Source: Vibrio crassostreae 9ZC13 (lineage in GTDB: Bacteria > Pseudomonadota > Gammaproteobacteria > Enterobacterales > Vibrionaceae). From it: a stretch of 64,000 nt of DNA. The notes below the pieces were generated by a model. It saw only the letters and a program-made list of their open reading frames with translations. It did no database searches and was not told the origin of the DNA. Shown here piece after piece: positions 30,101-37,036 of this stretch (within the stretch, counting starts at the first letter, position 1; every line of letters begins with the position of its first letter). The stretch lies in NCBI RefSeq assembly GCF_000272045.2, contig NZ_AJYZ02000037.1, positions 1-64,000 of the forward strand, given 5' to 3'. Position numbers and translations under genes: made by a program.

Positions 30101-30279
30101 CGAAGCATGCCCTCTCGGAATAGCTGTTCCATACCGTGAGTAACGAAGTTGCGTGAAAAGAACTCACTACCATCACCTTCATCAGTAATTAGATCAGCCA
30201 GGTTTTCAATCCCTTGGCTCATCCTGTAATCCTGAATCACAGGGTTGAAACTACATGCCTGTTTAACCGTTTTAATCAT
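27154..30279 (-). CDS. DUF499 P-loop ATPase of an anti-phage operon
   Basis: 1041 residues. Walker A AMGGGKTH at 75-82 and Walker B LIMIDELPP at 169-177 define an AAA-like ATPase of the DUF499 type, similar in outline to BREX BrxC/PglY. The middle is helical and charged. Near residues 865-920 NADMFYTLDGSNPKDGSAYD resembles the beta-sandwich domain found at the end of beta-hexosaminidases (CHB_HEX_C type). The start overlaps the stop of the preceding regulator gene by ATGA, with AGGAG inside that gene, so translation is coupled. First large gene of the operon; a role in coordinating methylase and helicase is inference. Confidence 0.92.
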   Translation of the reverse strand: MIKTVKQACSFNPVIQDYRMSQGIENLADLITDEGDGSEFFSRNFVTHGMEQLFREGMLRLSGKSDQAVFELTQAMGGGKTHMMIALGLLAKHAHLRPAVLPESLSSRLDFGNARIAAFNGRNNPSNYIWGDICTQLGAEEEIKEHWVNGPKPVDQQKWKDIIGDTPTLIMIDELPPYLNVASTHVLGTGTLADMVVYSLSTLMSAALELPNCCIVMANLSGSYKAQTKALADSISNLQQETRRQSMTITPVQLSGNEIYEILKKRLVDQMPDEQVINDIAEEYAQQIKKAEDGGYIIASSIEQIADQIRETYPFHPSFKHLVALFKENEGFRQTRGLMQFTARLLKSVEQRKTDDVFLIGTQHLDLNDEQVKDEIERISPKLVPAITRDIADKGDAISEIIDAEQSNDASVQLMTLLLASSLSRAVGGRIGLSESEIIEFLAAPNRKADEFLEAIQKLREQAWYLHREDERFFIKETENLSRQIERSAKEIPQPKIDQALINRLKGILQPNTRNTYQDVQILPRMDELKLSGPRTLIVIKPDGKVPPSELMNFFEFQQEKNNLLVLTGQDSIMADAVEERLRELYAIELINKKLKSGDTLFEEARDRLEEAEGRFSKALSASYNTILFPGVDPIDGAEHLLKVTIDNGLKIGDGDQSAEVQIDKLMSDPRANYKLAADLKDDFAQYFAMAEAELWPSGAGNRRTPWKDVVSKAKCNPGWPWMPGNGGMDTLKAEALKQGRWRQGEDGYVEKGPFPKEKTSVNVSLLSTHPDTGESVLSLTPRNAGDSPVIHYSTRPEVLETDAQVEDSESFSTTESTLYFLVRDPSGKYETGAATRWVADLKIRHQVEALADKRKITLQCTPNADMFYTLDGSNPKDGSAYDKPFDIGSDATLLLVYAKSGEASKTAEFSIPHVGDKTVKIDDTKPARINSAKRVSLDTTDKVFSVINRFKDQASTQFKGVRIEIGEGENTVGIRFGERQVTAAMIEKTVNSLRELLNEADAAVTVNVRDGIEFENGFEAKEFAKLAGIELRPGDVAQEE

Positions 30280-30473
30280 TTCTTAAGCTCCTGACGCTGA
30301 TCTATTTCTTGGGCGTTATCTATAGCTATACCGTTTTTTTCACAATGCTCGCGAATCATCACTTCAATCATATTGGCGATGGAGCGATGTTCAGCTTGAG
30401 CCGCTGTACGCAACGCTTCCTTTAAATTTGGTTCAACTCGTATGGTCAACGTTGCAGTTTTGGTAGTAGCCAT
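30276..30473 (-). CDS. ribbon-helix-helix regulator heading the anti-phage operon
   Basis: 65 residues: TATLTIRVEPNLKEALRTAA then EHRSIANMIEVMIREHCEKN, a ribbon-helix-helix (Arc/MetJ-like) fold that dimerises on DNA. It is the promoter-proximal gene and is translationally coupled to DUF499. A palindrome overlapping the probable -10 just upstream is a good candidate for its own operator, so it may keep the defence operon low until needed. A toxin partner is not visible; the DUF499 gene follows directly. Confidence 0.85.
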   Translation of the reverse strand: MATTKTATLTIRVEPNLKEALRTAAQAEHRSIANMIEVMIREHCEKNGIAIDNAQEIDQRQELKK

Positions 30474-30529
30474 TTTCGTATCCCTAAGTACCTGCAGATG
30501 TACTGCATTTTACATTCAGTATCAGAATT

Positions 30530-30563
30530 TACCTAGTACATAGGTACATAAATTCGAAGTCAA
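30530..30563 (-). promoter_or_regulatory. promoter and overlapping palindromic operator of the defence operon
   Basis: Minus-strand TTGACT (30558-30563) and TGTACT (30535-30540) with a 17-base spacer. The palindrome TACCTA-5-TAGGTA (30530-30546) covers the -10. A second inverted pair AGTAC / GTACT lies at 30487-30491 and 30500-30504, between promoter and start. Four GTAC cores in all. Likely sites for the RHH protein. Confidence 0.65.
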
Positions 30564-30629
30564 ATTTTTTAAATTACCTTGAGCGAGAACCGTAATTGGC
30601 GCGCATATTAACTAAACGGCTACTGGACT

Positions 30630-30815
30630 TTAGCCACTGGTGCGGGCAGACAGAATCAACTCCATCCACTCTTCCACTTCACTTTCAATCCAAGCTACAG
30701 CCCTATCACCCAAGCTAACTGATTTAGGAAAACTCCCTTCATCCATCTTTCTGTAAATCGCTGAACGGCTAAGTGCGGTCTTTTGCATTACTTCTTTTAG
30801 TTTTAGAAATCTCAT
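30630..30815 (-). CDS. AlpA-family transcriptional regulator
   Basis: 61 residues: MRFLKLKEVMQKTALSRSAI, YRKMDEGSFPKSVSLGDRAV, then AWIESEVEEWM. This is the MerR-like winged helix of AlpA, which in P4-like elements and CP4-57 switches on the integrase or excision functions. ATG at 30815 follows AGGAGG at ideal distance; the longer in-frame form to 30923 is unsupported. It lies downstream of the RNase H-like gene in the same direction and next to the defence operon. Probably controls island excision or gene expression. Confidence 0.92.
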   Translation of the reverse strand: MRFLKLKEVMQKTALSRSAIYRKMDEGSFPKSVSLGDRAVAWIESEVEEWMELILSARTSG

Positions 30816-30964
30816 GGGACGTCCTCCTATGTTATTGGTTCCCATGGGATTACTTGGCATGTAGAAAAATACCGTTTTGTACCTTGTGGTGTTCCATGCC
30901 ACCTTCAAACCCAGTAACAACAAAAAAACACCTGCTGGCTATGCCAGCAAGTGATTCATTCTTA

Positions 30965-31402
30965 TTACAATTGACGATTCGCTGCTGCAAGAGCGTATCT
31001 ATAAGCGGCATCTTTTCCTGCGGAGCAAGCGGCGACTTTCCTCACCTCAACTTGCTTATCTGCACTTCGTTTATCCACTAGCTCCCAAAGAGCTTGATTA
31101 GTTACAGGCTTTTTATTTGCCTTACGCCAATTTCGACGTTTCCAGGCATCTAACCACTCATTAAAGCCTGAAACGCAGTAGTCACTGCTGCTATAAACAA
31201 TGTCACCGTCTCCGGCATGTTCAAGCCCAAACGCAAGTGCTGATAAATCTAGATAATGACGATCTATAATACTGTCAAAGGGCAGCCAGTCTTCATGAGC
31301 CATAGTTCCACTTGCATCGAATATAATCAGCCCAACGCCACCAACGGGACGGCCTCTTCGTTTCTCTACGATTGCTGCTTCTACATAAATTTCTTTATTC
31401 AT
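30965..31402 (-). CDS. RNase H-like protein with degenerate active site
   Basis: 145 residues. The stretch GFNEWLDAWKRRNWRKANKK, then PVTNQALWELVD, closely follows the RNase HI handle region, and GVGLIIFDASG matches an early beta strand. The acidic catalytic set is largely lost: the first Asp is missing from VEAAIVEKR, the ELxA Glu is Asp in YLDLSALA, the TDS triplet is SSS, and the late His and Asp are absent in AACSAGKDAAYRYALAA. So it is probably non-catalytic, perhaps binding RNA:DNA hybrid or acting as an inhibitor. Same strand as alpA, 150 bp upstream of it. GGAGAG precedes the ATG. Confidence 0.75.
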   Translation of the reverse strand: MNKEIYVEAAIVEKRRGRPVGGVGLIIFDASGTMAHEDWLPFDSIIDRHYLDLSALAFGLEHAGDGDIVYSSSDYCVSGFNEWLDAWKRRNWRKANKKPVTNQALWELVDKRSADKQVEVRKVAACSAGKDAAYRYALAAANRQL

Positions 31403-31636
31403 TTTTATACTCTCCAGAGACTAAACAGCCGATACATCCTTTGCACCAGCCAATTATGTTGATTGTTCATTCGTCACTTAATTACGATTACTACATAGCA
31501 ACGGCAAGTAAGTTATTTTTTACCTGTCCCTGAGAGCGATTACTTTCAATCCTCCATACCTAGCAAGCTGATTTAAAGCCCTTTCAGATATATTTCATCA
31601 GTACGCATAACCAAACAGATGATCTGAGGAGCTCTT

Positions 31637-32113
31637 ATGCGTAACTCCAACAACCAACACGATTACCCGTTCAAAACTTCAGAGTTAAATGAACTGCTAG
31701 AACGTGCAGCCGAAGCACTGGCTGCAAAATACAAACGAGAAGGCACTTTTACTAATCCCACTAATGTGAAAGAGTTCTTAAAGCTCAAGTTAGGGGCTCA
31801 CGACCGCGAAGTGTTTGCTGTGATGTTTCTTGATAACCAACATCAGTTAATAGAATTTGAAGAGTTGTTCTTTGGCACTATTGATGCTGCATCTATCTAC
31901 CCGCGCGAGGTGGTCAAGGCAGCGCTAAACTACAACGCCGCCGCGGTAGTTTTTGCTCACAACCACCCGTCAGGTATTGCGGAGCCCTCTCAAGCTGATA
32001 GGCGTATTACACAGAGGCTGGTGGATGCGCTAAAGCTGGTAGATATCAGAGTATTGGACCACATCGTTGTGGGTGAGGATTGTGTGTCATTTGCAGAAAA
32101 GGGGTGGGTATGA
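31637..32113 (+). CDS. RadC-family JAB-domain protein
   Basis: 158 residues lacking the N-terminal helix-hairpin-helix of full RadC. The JAB/MPN metal site is complete: [14 protein letters not shown] with His108, His110 and Asp121, and an upstream Glu. Such short RadC proteins (DUF2466) are common on Vibrio integrative elements and plasmids; a role in DNA repair has been withdrawn and the substrate is unknown. GAGGAG sits six bases before the ATG. Its stop overlaps the next start (ATGA), so this begins an operon with two DUF2787 genes. Confidence 0.92.
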   Translation: MRNSNNQHDYPFKTSELNELLERAAEALAAKYKREGTFTNPTNVKEFLKLKLGAHDREVFAVMFLDNQHQLIEFEELFFGTIDAASIYPREVVKAALNYNAAAVVFAHNHPSGIAEPSQADRRITQRLVDALKLVDIRVLDHIVVGEDCVSFAEKGWV

Positions 32114-32535
32114 ATAGATTCGCCATTTCCGGTGTTAACGAAGAACTCGTTCGTCCCATGCATTGTTTTCTCGATGCGCTAATGTCTGAAAACGTCATCC
32201 CAAGTACAGTCAAGCGGATAGCGTTAAACATACGCTCTAAAGATATGAATAGCCGTTTTCAACCAATCGAAATTCAATTAGAGCGAGCATCAAGCCAAGC
32301 ACCTTGGCAACTCCGCTTTATTGCCACCTTTGATGTGATAGTCACAGGTACACCACAAAAAGAGTTATCCCTGTATTTCAACTTCGCAGGGTGTTGGTTC
32401 TATCACCCAGAGATTAAGCAGTGCCACTTACAACGGCCAGAAGTACAAACCTTGCTTGCTAGCTGGCTCAAAGCAATTACTCACACTCTAACCACTCAAT
32501 CTGCAATCTCAATCAACATCACATCCGTTCGTTAA
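32110..32535 (+). CDS. divergent DUF2787-like protein
   Basis: 141 residues: [20 protein letters not shown], then [20 protein letters not shown], then [15 protein letters not shown]. The order of segments follows the DUF2787 family (a beta-rich domain of unknown function found mainly in Vibrio mobile elements), but conservation is weak. Start at 32110 overlaps the radC stop by four bases, indicating coupling; the longer in-frame form from 32080 would overlap radC further. Function unknown. Confidence 0.65.
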   Translation: MNRFAISGVNEELVRPMHCFLDALMSENVIPSTVKRIALNIRSKDMNSRFQPIEIQLERASSQAPWQLRFIATFDVIVTGTPQKELSLYFNFAGCWFYHPEIKQCHLQRPEVQTLLASWLKAITHTLTTQSAISINITSVR

Positions 32536-32561
32536 TCCTAACTACCTTCAAAGAGGTCTCT

Positions 32562-32990
32562 ATGAATCAAGCTGCCAATCTGGCTATGTTCGCGTGCAAG
32601 CGAGCTAAGCCCTCACATCAACTTATCGAGTTAGTTAAACGCTCTATTGGTGATGTTAATTACCGAGGAAAAATGACCATCCGTTTTCAAGACTCAAGCT
32701 ACCATCCGAAAGGCGGAGGCTTTCACCCGGTCTCTATTACGGTGGAGGTCAAAGATAGCCATATCGCTCTTATGGAAATCACTGACCTTATTTATGAAGA
32801 AACAGGTACACCAGAACTCGTTCCTGACTTGGCTTTTGATTTTGCTAACGACGTCGCTTTCGCTCGTTTCAGCGGATGGCTTGGTATGTACCTGCAAGAG
32901 ACAACCGAGCTATATGGGATGTGGGAGTGCAACTTTCTAGCTTTTGTAGAAATGAACGCCTACGACCAAGTTCAGGTTAAGTACAGTTAA
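32562..32990 (+). CDS. DUF2787 family protein
   Basis: 142 residues with clear DUF2787 features: MTIRFQDSSYHPKGGGFHPV, then SITVEVKDSHIALMEITDLI, ELVPDLAFDFANDVAFARFS and CNFLAFVEMNAYDQVQV. It follows the divergent paralogue by 26 bp. Such proteins are spread on Vibrio islands next to radC-like genes; no function is known. AGAGG precedes the ATG. Confidence 0.85.
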   Translation: MNQAANLAMFACKRAKPSHQLIELVKRSIGDVNYRGKMTIRFQDSSYHPKGGGFHPVSITVEVKDSHIALMEITDLIYEETGTPELVPDLAFDFANDVAFARFSGWLGMYLQETTELYGMWECNFLAFVEMNAYDQVQVKYS

Positions 32991-33085
32991 TCATCACTCG
33001 TAACAACCCTATCCACTGATCGTCCAGCTCCACTTCATATCACAAACAGTCAACACAAACACTAGCACAGAGCTAAAACGAGGCT

Positions 33086-33135
33086 GCTTCCCATATTGTT
33101 AAAACGGGAAGCTTCCATCCCTTATACAGTAAGGG
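33086..33135 (+). repeat. two adjacent hairpins upstream of the small recombinase gene
   Basis: GCTTCCC (33086-33092) pairs with GGGAAGC (33106-33112), and CCCTTA (33119-33124) with TAAGGG (33130-33135) around TACAG. They end 66 bp before the recombinase start. They may be a terminator and leader structure, or recombination sites. Confidence 0.55.
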
Positions 33136-33201
33136 TTCTTTAATATCATCGGCTCTGTGCTTCCCAAAACACCCTTGTACAGACAAAAAAGGAAGCAGAT
33201 T

Positions 33202-33762
33202 ATGGCTGAAGTCCAAGCAGTCAAAGACGATGACACCATACGCCTAGTTGGTCATCTGTTGAGTATTCGCTGTAATCCACAAATGGCCGATGTGTGGCAT
33301 ATCGGATTAAACCTGGCACTACGGATTTCTGATTTATTATCGATCCGCTTTGAAGACATTCATGGCGACCGAGTCATTATTCGTGAGAGTAAAACAAGCA
33401 AGCTCGCCAACATTCAACTCAATACCAAAGCGCAGCAGCACATTGCTAGATTGAGAGAGCAACATCCCGACCACATCTATTTGTTTCAAGCCCACCGATG
33501 CCAACAGTTGAAAAACAAACCACCCCAGCCAATCTCGCGACGCGCCATGTCCATGGCATTTCAACAAGTAGGTCAAGAACTGAATATCGCTTTAGGTACT
33601 CATTCGATGAGAAAGACGCGAGGTTACTTTCTTTACCAATCAACAAAAGATATAGGACGTGTCATGAAAATGCTTCGTCACACATCTGAGGGCGTCACGC
33701 TTCGCTACATCGGTATTACTCAAGATGAGGTTGATAAGGACTTCGTTTCTCTTGAACTTTAA
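33202..33762 (+). CDS. single-domain tyrosine recombinase (FimB size)
   Basis: 186 residues, essentially only a catalytic domain. The full set is present: Arg41 in ALRISDL, Lys in ESKTSK, H134-x-x-R137 in THSMRKT, His160 in MLRH and Tyr169 in LRYIG. It lacks the N-terminal core-binding domain of ordinary integrases, like FimB/FimE invertases and small recombinases on Vibrio plasmids and islands. It may invert or resolve a local segment or assist the main integrase; target unknown. ATG at 33202 with GGAAG upstream is preferred over 33157. Confidence 0.88.
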   Translation: MAEVQAVKDDDTIRLVGHLLSIRCNPQMADVWHIGLNLALRISDLLSIRFEDIHGDRVIIRESKTSKLANIQLNTKAQQHIARLREQHPDHIYLFQAHRCQQLKNKPPQPISRRAMSMAFQQVGQELNIALGTHSMRKTRGYFLYQSTKDIGRVMKMLRHTSEGVTLRYIGITQDEVDKDFVSLEL

Positions 33763-33863
33763 ACCTAATCATTTACTCAGGGGGCGGGACCGCTAATCCC
33801 TTATAAACATTAAGCTCAGAGCCCTTTTGAGTTTCGTTATCATCACATTTGAGAGTAAATAAC

Positions 33864-34364
33864 ATGAATCCATATCACGCAATAGGGAGCTTTGTTGTAG
33901 GCAGCTTATCGAAAAGCTTAATCCAAAATTTATTCTGGAAAACCGACGGTCCAGTTAGAGGGAGCATTGTGTATTGCGATCTCGCGTTTGGATATGCTGA
34001 ACATTCAGGTGTGTACATGGGAAATGGACGTATCATCCATCGTAATAGCAAAGGCCTTATCGAAGCTGCATCTATTCGTCAGTTTCTAGCAGATACCACA
34101 GCCCTTTCGATTTACGTAAGCTGCAATACCCAAGGTAGAGCCGTTGGCAATGAGTCTACTGCTCAAATAGCAGGCGCTATGCTTGGTGTACAAACAGACT
34201 ATTCCCTGCTAAATGAAAACTGCCATCAGTTCTGTAGCCACTGTCTAAGTGGTGACATCTTCTCAAACACATTTACATTAACTCAGCTTAAACGTGACGC
34301 TCATGCGCACATTAAAGCCAGTCATTGGCGCGTGTGGGACTTAAGGCATCGTCACAAAGGATAA
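33864..34364 (+). CDS. LRAT-domain (NlpC/P60-like) protein
   Basis: 166 residues. GSIVYCDLAFGYAEHSGVYM provides His47, and NENCHQFC gives the Asn119-Cys120 nucleophile typical of LRAT/H-rev107-type circularly permuted papain-like enzymes. An early hydrophobic segment (residues 7-24) could contact membrane. Family members are thiol acyltransferases or phospholipases; bacterial members are mostly uncharacterised. Carried between the small recombinase and the Gp2-like gene of the island. GAG precedes the ATG at 33864. The next 250 bp to 34617 show no supportable gene. Confidence 0.8.
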   Translation: MNPYHAIGSFVVGSLSKSLIQNLFWKTDGPVRGSIVYCDLAFGYAEHSGVYMGNGRIIHRNSKGLIEAASIRQFLADTTALSIYVSCNTQGRAVGNESTAQIAGAMLGVQTDYSLLNENCHQFCSHCLSGDIFSNTFTLTQLKRDAHAHIKASHWRVWDLRHRHKG

Positions 34365-34617
34365 GAAAATCATCTTTCTCAACCATCCAGGTCAGGCTCT
34401 TGCACTCCATATCAGATGTTTTGTCGTTGCTCTTCATCGCATCAAGGGCTAGTTCCTCTAGCCTCACTACATATCAACTCAAATCACCTAATATTCACCA
34501 AGCTTTGCTAATCGAGATTTCATCCACTCAGCGATGTCAGATTCCAACCACTCCACACACCACCACAGCGATACCCTCAAGACTACGACGATTGGCACGC
34601 GATAAGAGCTTAAGGTC

Positions 34618-35304
34618 TTAACTCCTCTTGATCCTGCTACATCCAAATGAACGTATCCCTTCTCCAAAGTTTTTTGTTTCTCTTTTAGCTAAATAATATA
34701 TTCGGGAAAGTAGATTGTCATAGTTACTCTTGGTATCAGGCCTATTTTGTACGACTCTGAAATGATTATTCTTAGAGGGAAACTGAACTAAGCCTTTCAT
34801 ATCACAATATGAAATCCCTAAAGTGTCAGACCACGCTTCTTGAACTAGTATCGCTAAGCTTTTTTTTGGCTCAAGACTGGTAGAGTAGTGACCTAGAGTT
34901 CGGAAGTTTTCATAACTCAGTAGAATAAACATATGATAGTGGTCATTATTACTACTATTCCTTTCTCTACACCATATATTGAAAACCTTATTTCCCTTCT
35001 TCATATGATAAACCCTAGCCTTTCTCTTTTTTCTCTCTTCTAAAGTAAGATCAACTTTCCTCTGAAATATCCTTATAAATTTTGATATATATGATACACC
35101 CCTATCCTGCTTAAAATCTTGAGGAAACCGTAAGATAAGACTAAAAGAAAGAACTCTGTTATGTTCACTTGTAACATAATCAAGAAGTTCTTTCGACCTT
35201 ATCAGATAGGGTTCATAGTATTCTCTTTTTTTATTCAACTCTATATCGTAAAAGTACACCCCTTGATAAACCTTCGGTTCCCGTACCCTTTTCTTTCTAT
35301 TCAT
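34618..35304 (-). CDS. inovirus Gp2 / YagK-YfjJ family protein (putative replication factor)
   Basis: 228 residues, basic and AT-rich in coding. HYHMFILLSYENF at 122-134 gives a His-x-His motif like HUH endonucleases, and the C-terminus YLAKRETKNFGEGIRSFGCS is the signature of the YagK/YfjJ C-terminal domain shared with inovirus Gp2-like proteins. These occur in P4-like satellites and filamentous prophages and are thought to start replication. The N-terminal half is less conserved. Minus strand, ending at the LRAT side; a 505-bp AT-rich region with repeats lies just upstream. Confidence 0.85.
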   Translation of the reverse strand: MNRKKRVREPKVYQGVYFYDIELNKKREYYEPYLIRSKELLDYVTSEHNRVLSFSLILRFPQDFKQDRGVSYISKFIRIFQRKVDLTLEERKKRKARVYHMKKGNKVFNIWCRERNSSNNDHYHMFILLSYENFRTLGHYSTSLEPKKSLAILVQEAWSDTLGISYCDMKGLVQFPSKNNHFRVVQNRPDTKSNYDNLLSRIYYLAKRETKNFGEGIRSFGCSRIKRS

Positions 35305-35809
35305 TCTTATACCTATTCGATTAACTATCTCATAGGTTAGTTATCTCAGTAATAATTAATTGGTTATTAATACTAGTTAAGAATGTAAACATATATAAAT
35401 ATATACCGACAGTTTAAGAGCCACGATAAACAGCATCAGGCTAGAGGCTTCAGGGCCTTATCAAGCCATAAACGCTTCTGAAGCTCTGTCCAATTATTTC
35501 CACCTAAAGACCAAGACAGTGTCACTATTAGAGGGGGAAATTAATAACATATAACTATCAATTTCTAGGTTACTTAAAAAACACTTTAAAAGTAAAATTA
35601 AACAGGCTAGGATAATGTCAACTTATCTTAGTTGATTTTTCTTAGCTCAACTCTACAACATAAGTGTTCAAGCTCTACCCAGGTCACAAAACCAACTCAA
35701 AAACCACCCAAAACCAACAAAAAACCAACCCAATAGCGCAAAAAAACTCTCCTAAATATGATATGTTACCTACTATATGACAACAAAAAAACTGCACTGA
35801 GAGTAAGAA
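35305..35809. other. AT-rich 505-bp gap, candidate origin or control region
   Basis: No gene seen. It contains an imperfect inverted repeat GAGGCTTCAG / CTGAAGCTC (35444-35453, 35478-35486), poly-AT stretches near the Gp2-like start, and four iteron-like repeats (35688-35731). It lies between two divergent genes, one of them a putative Rep-like protein, so an origin or a shared promoter are both possible. Confidence 0.5.
35688..35731 (+). repeat. four iteron-like direct repeats
   Basis: AAAACCAAC-type units at 35688-35696, 35699-35709 (ACCACC variant), 35710-35718 and 35719-35731. Their cores are spaced 12, 10 and 11 bases, about one helical turn, so a protein could bind all on one DNA face. 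They lie 80-120 bp before the unknown 358-residue gene. Confidence 0.65.
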
Positions 35810-36886
35810 ATGGTCCACAATCGCTACCGAGAACTAATAAAAAAATCGACATTGGAAGATCTAAAAAAATATATAACCATTATCGAAGCCAGCCCTAAGA
35901 CTAATGGGAAAACGAAAGATTTAAGTGAGCGAGACAAAACTCAACTAGAATTCTTATTAAAGGAATATATTTCTGAAATATTAAATATAGATAGGGAAAC
36001 TTTAGATTCTGGAAATTTAAATAGAGACGAAATAGAAGAACTAGGTAATTTTATTGATGATATTTTTTCACTATCGAAAAGTATAAAGAATGATCTTGAT
36101 GATTATATTGGCTGGTTACATGAACAACCTAGAGCTATTTACTTTTTCCTTGTAATGATTCGTGCAATATGTAAAAACGATTCGAACCATATTTGTTACC
36201 CTGTAATTGACTTTTCTTTTAAAGAAGCTAAAAAGCCTTCAGATACAGATATAAAACAAAGCACAAATAGTTTAAAAATCATAGAAGATATGGGTGATTT
36301 ATTAAGCAAAACCAAACACCTTAATCCTTTAATAAATATATGCCCAAATAAAACCCCCTCAACTTACAATAAAATAGTAAATACTCTAGAGTTCATAGTC
36401 ACATCAATCAGCTCAAGGGAGCGTGATAGAACATATGATCTACTTCAGGATTTAGAAAAACTTTATAATACGGTTTATAAAAAAATAAACACGAATAAAA
36501 ATGTCTTTCAGACAAGCAATAGTAATTTAATCAGCTGGTATTACCGTAGTTTAACCAAAGATTTCCCGGCACTCGGCCTCTCTGTAACAGAGAACACCGA
36601 TAAGCAAAAGCAAACCATTTTGTGTATCTTTGATGTGCTTTGCGCTACCACAGAGCCAAACCAATTTACAAAGCTGGAAGCAAGACTAACTGAGAGATTT
36701 GGCAGAAAGGAAAGAGAGCTCAATCAAAGCAAAGACACTAAAACCAGCAAAGAAGAAAAAACGCTAACATTTAGTGAAGCTGACTGGGCCAAACTTAGCC
36801 AAATTGCAGGTAGTCAGTCTAAAAGCCAGATCAAGGCGAAGCTAAAGGAGTTGATCGATAACGAGCTACTGAGCATTGAGCTTTAA
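35810..36886 (+). CDS. hypothetical protein, 358 aa, no recognised family
   Basis: I do not recognise this protein. It is mostly helical and charged, with a hydrophobic patch WLHEQPRAIYFFLVMIRAIC near residues 104-123, and a C-terminal TFSEADWAKLSQIAGSQSKS segment before a short helical end. No Walker, nuclease or membrane-anchor motif is apparent. The first two thirds of the gene is strikingly AT-rich; from about 36541 the composition moves towards that of the host, suggesting a mosaic. The last gene before the probable right end of the island, a position often used for accessory cargo. Begins ATG after GAGAGTAAGAA. Confidence 0.7.
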   Translation: MVHNRYRELIKKSTLEDLKKYITIIEASPKTNGKTKDLSERDKTQLEFLLKEYISEILNIDRETLDSGNLNRDEIEELGNFIDDIFSLSKSIKNDLDDYIGWLHEQPRAIYFFLVMIRAICKNDSNHICYPVIDFSFKEAKKPSDTDIKQSTNSLKIIEDMGDLLSKTKHLNPLINICPNKTPSTYNKIVNTLEFIVTSISSRERDRTYDLLQDLEKLYNTVYKKINTNKNVFQTSNSNLISWYYRSLTKDFPALGLSVTENTDKQKQTILCIFDVLCATTEPNQFTKLEARLTERFGRKERELNQSKDTKTSKEEKTLTFSEADWAKLSQIAGSQSKSQIKAKLKELIDNELLSIEL

Positions 36887-36960
36887 CCTGCAGATACTCT
36901 CGACGATATACTTTAAGCAATACAGATTAAAATGGCCAAAGCTCTTCTTATCATAACAGA

Positions 36961-36982
36961 TTTAGGAACCAAAGTAGTAACC
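36961..36982 (+). repeat. integrase arm-type repeat, right end
   Basis: Begins TTTAGGAACCAA and matches the left-end site at 18781-18802 in 20 of 22 positions, in the same orientation. It lies 75 bp inside the probable attR. Confidence 0.7.
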
Positions 36983-37036
36983 ATAATAAAAACCAAACCG
37001 ATGATCACCTTAAAAAATCAAAAACTTAAAAAACAA

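Noticed and set aside
33020-33033. CCAGCTCCAC match to the ssrA 3' end as an alternative right end of the island
   Set aside because: Only about ten bases match, no arm-type repeat is nearby and island-like genes continue beyond it.
34325-34621. Possible 98-residue gene after the LRAT gene
   Set aside because: It overlaps the LRAT gene, has no ribosome-binding site and a composition unlike a real protein.
35688-35731. CRISPR-like array
   Set aside because: Units are about 11 bp with no spacers; they fit iterons, not CRISPR.
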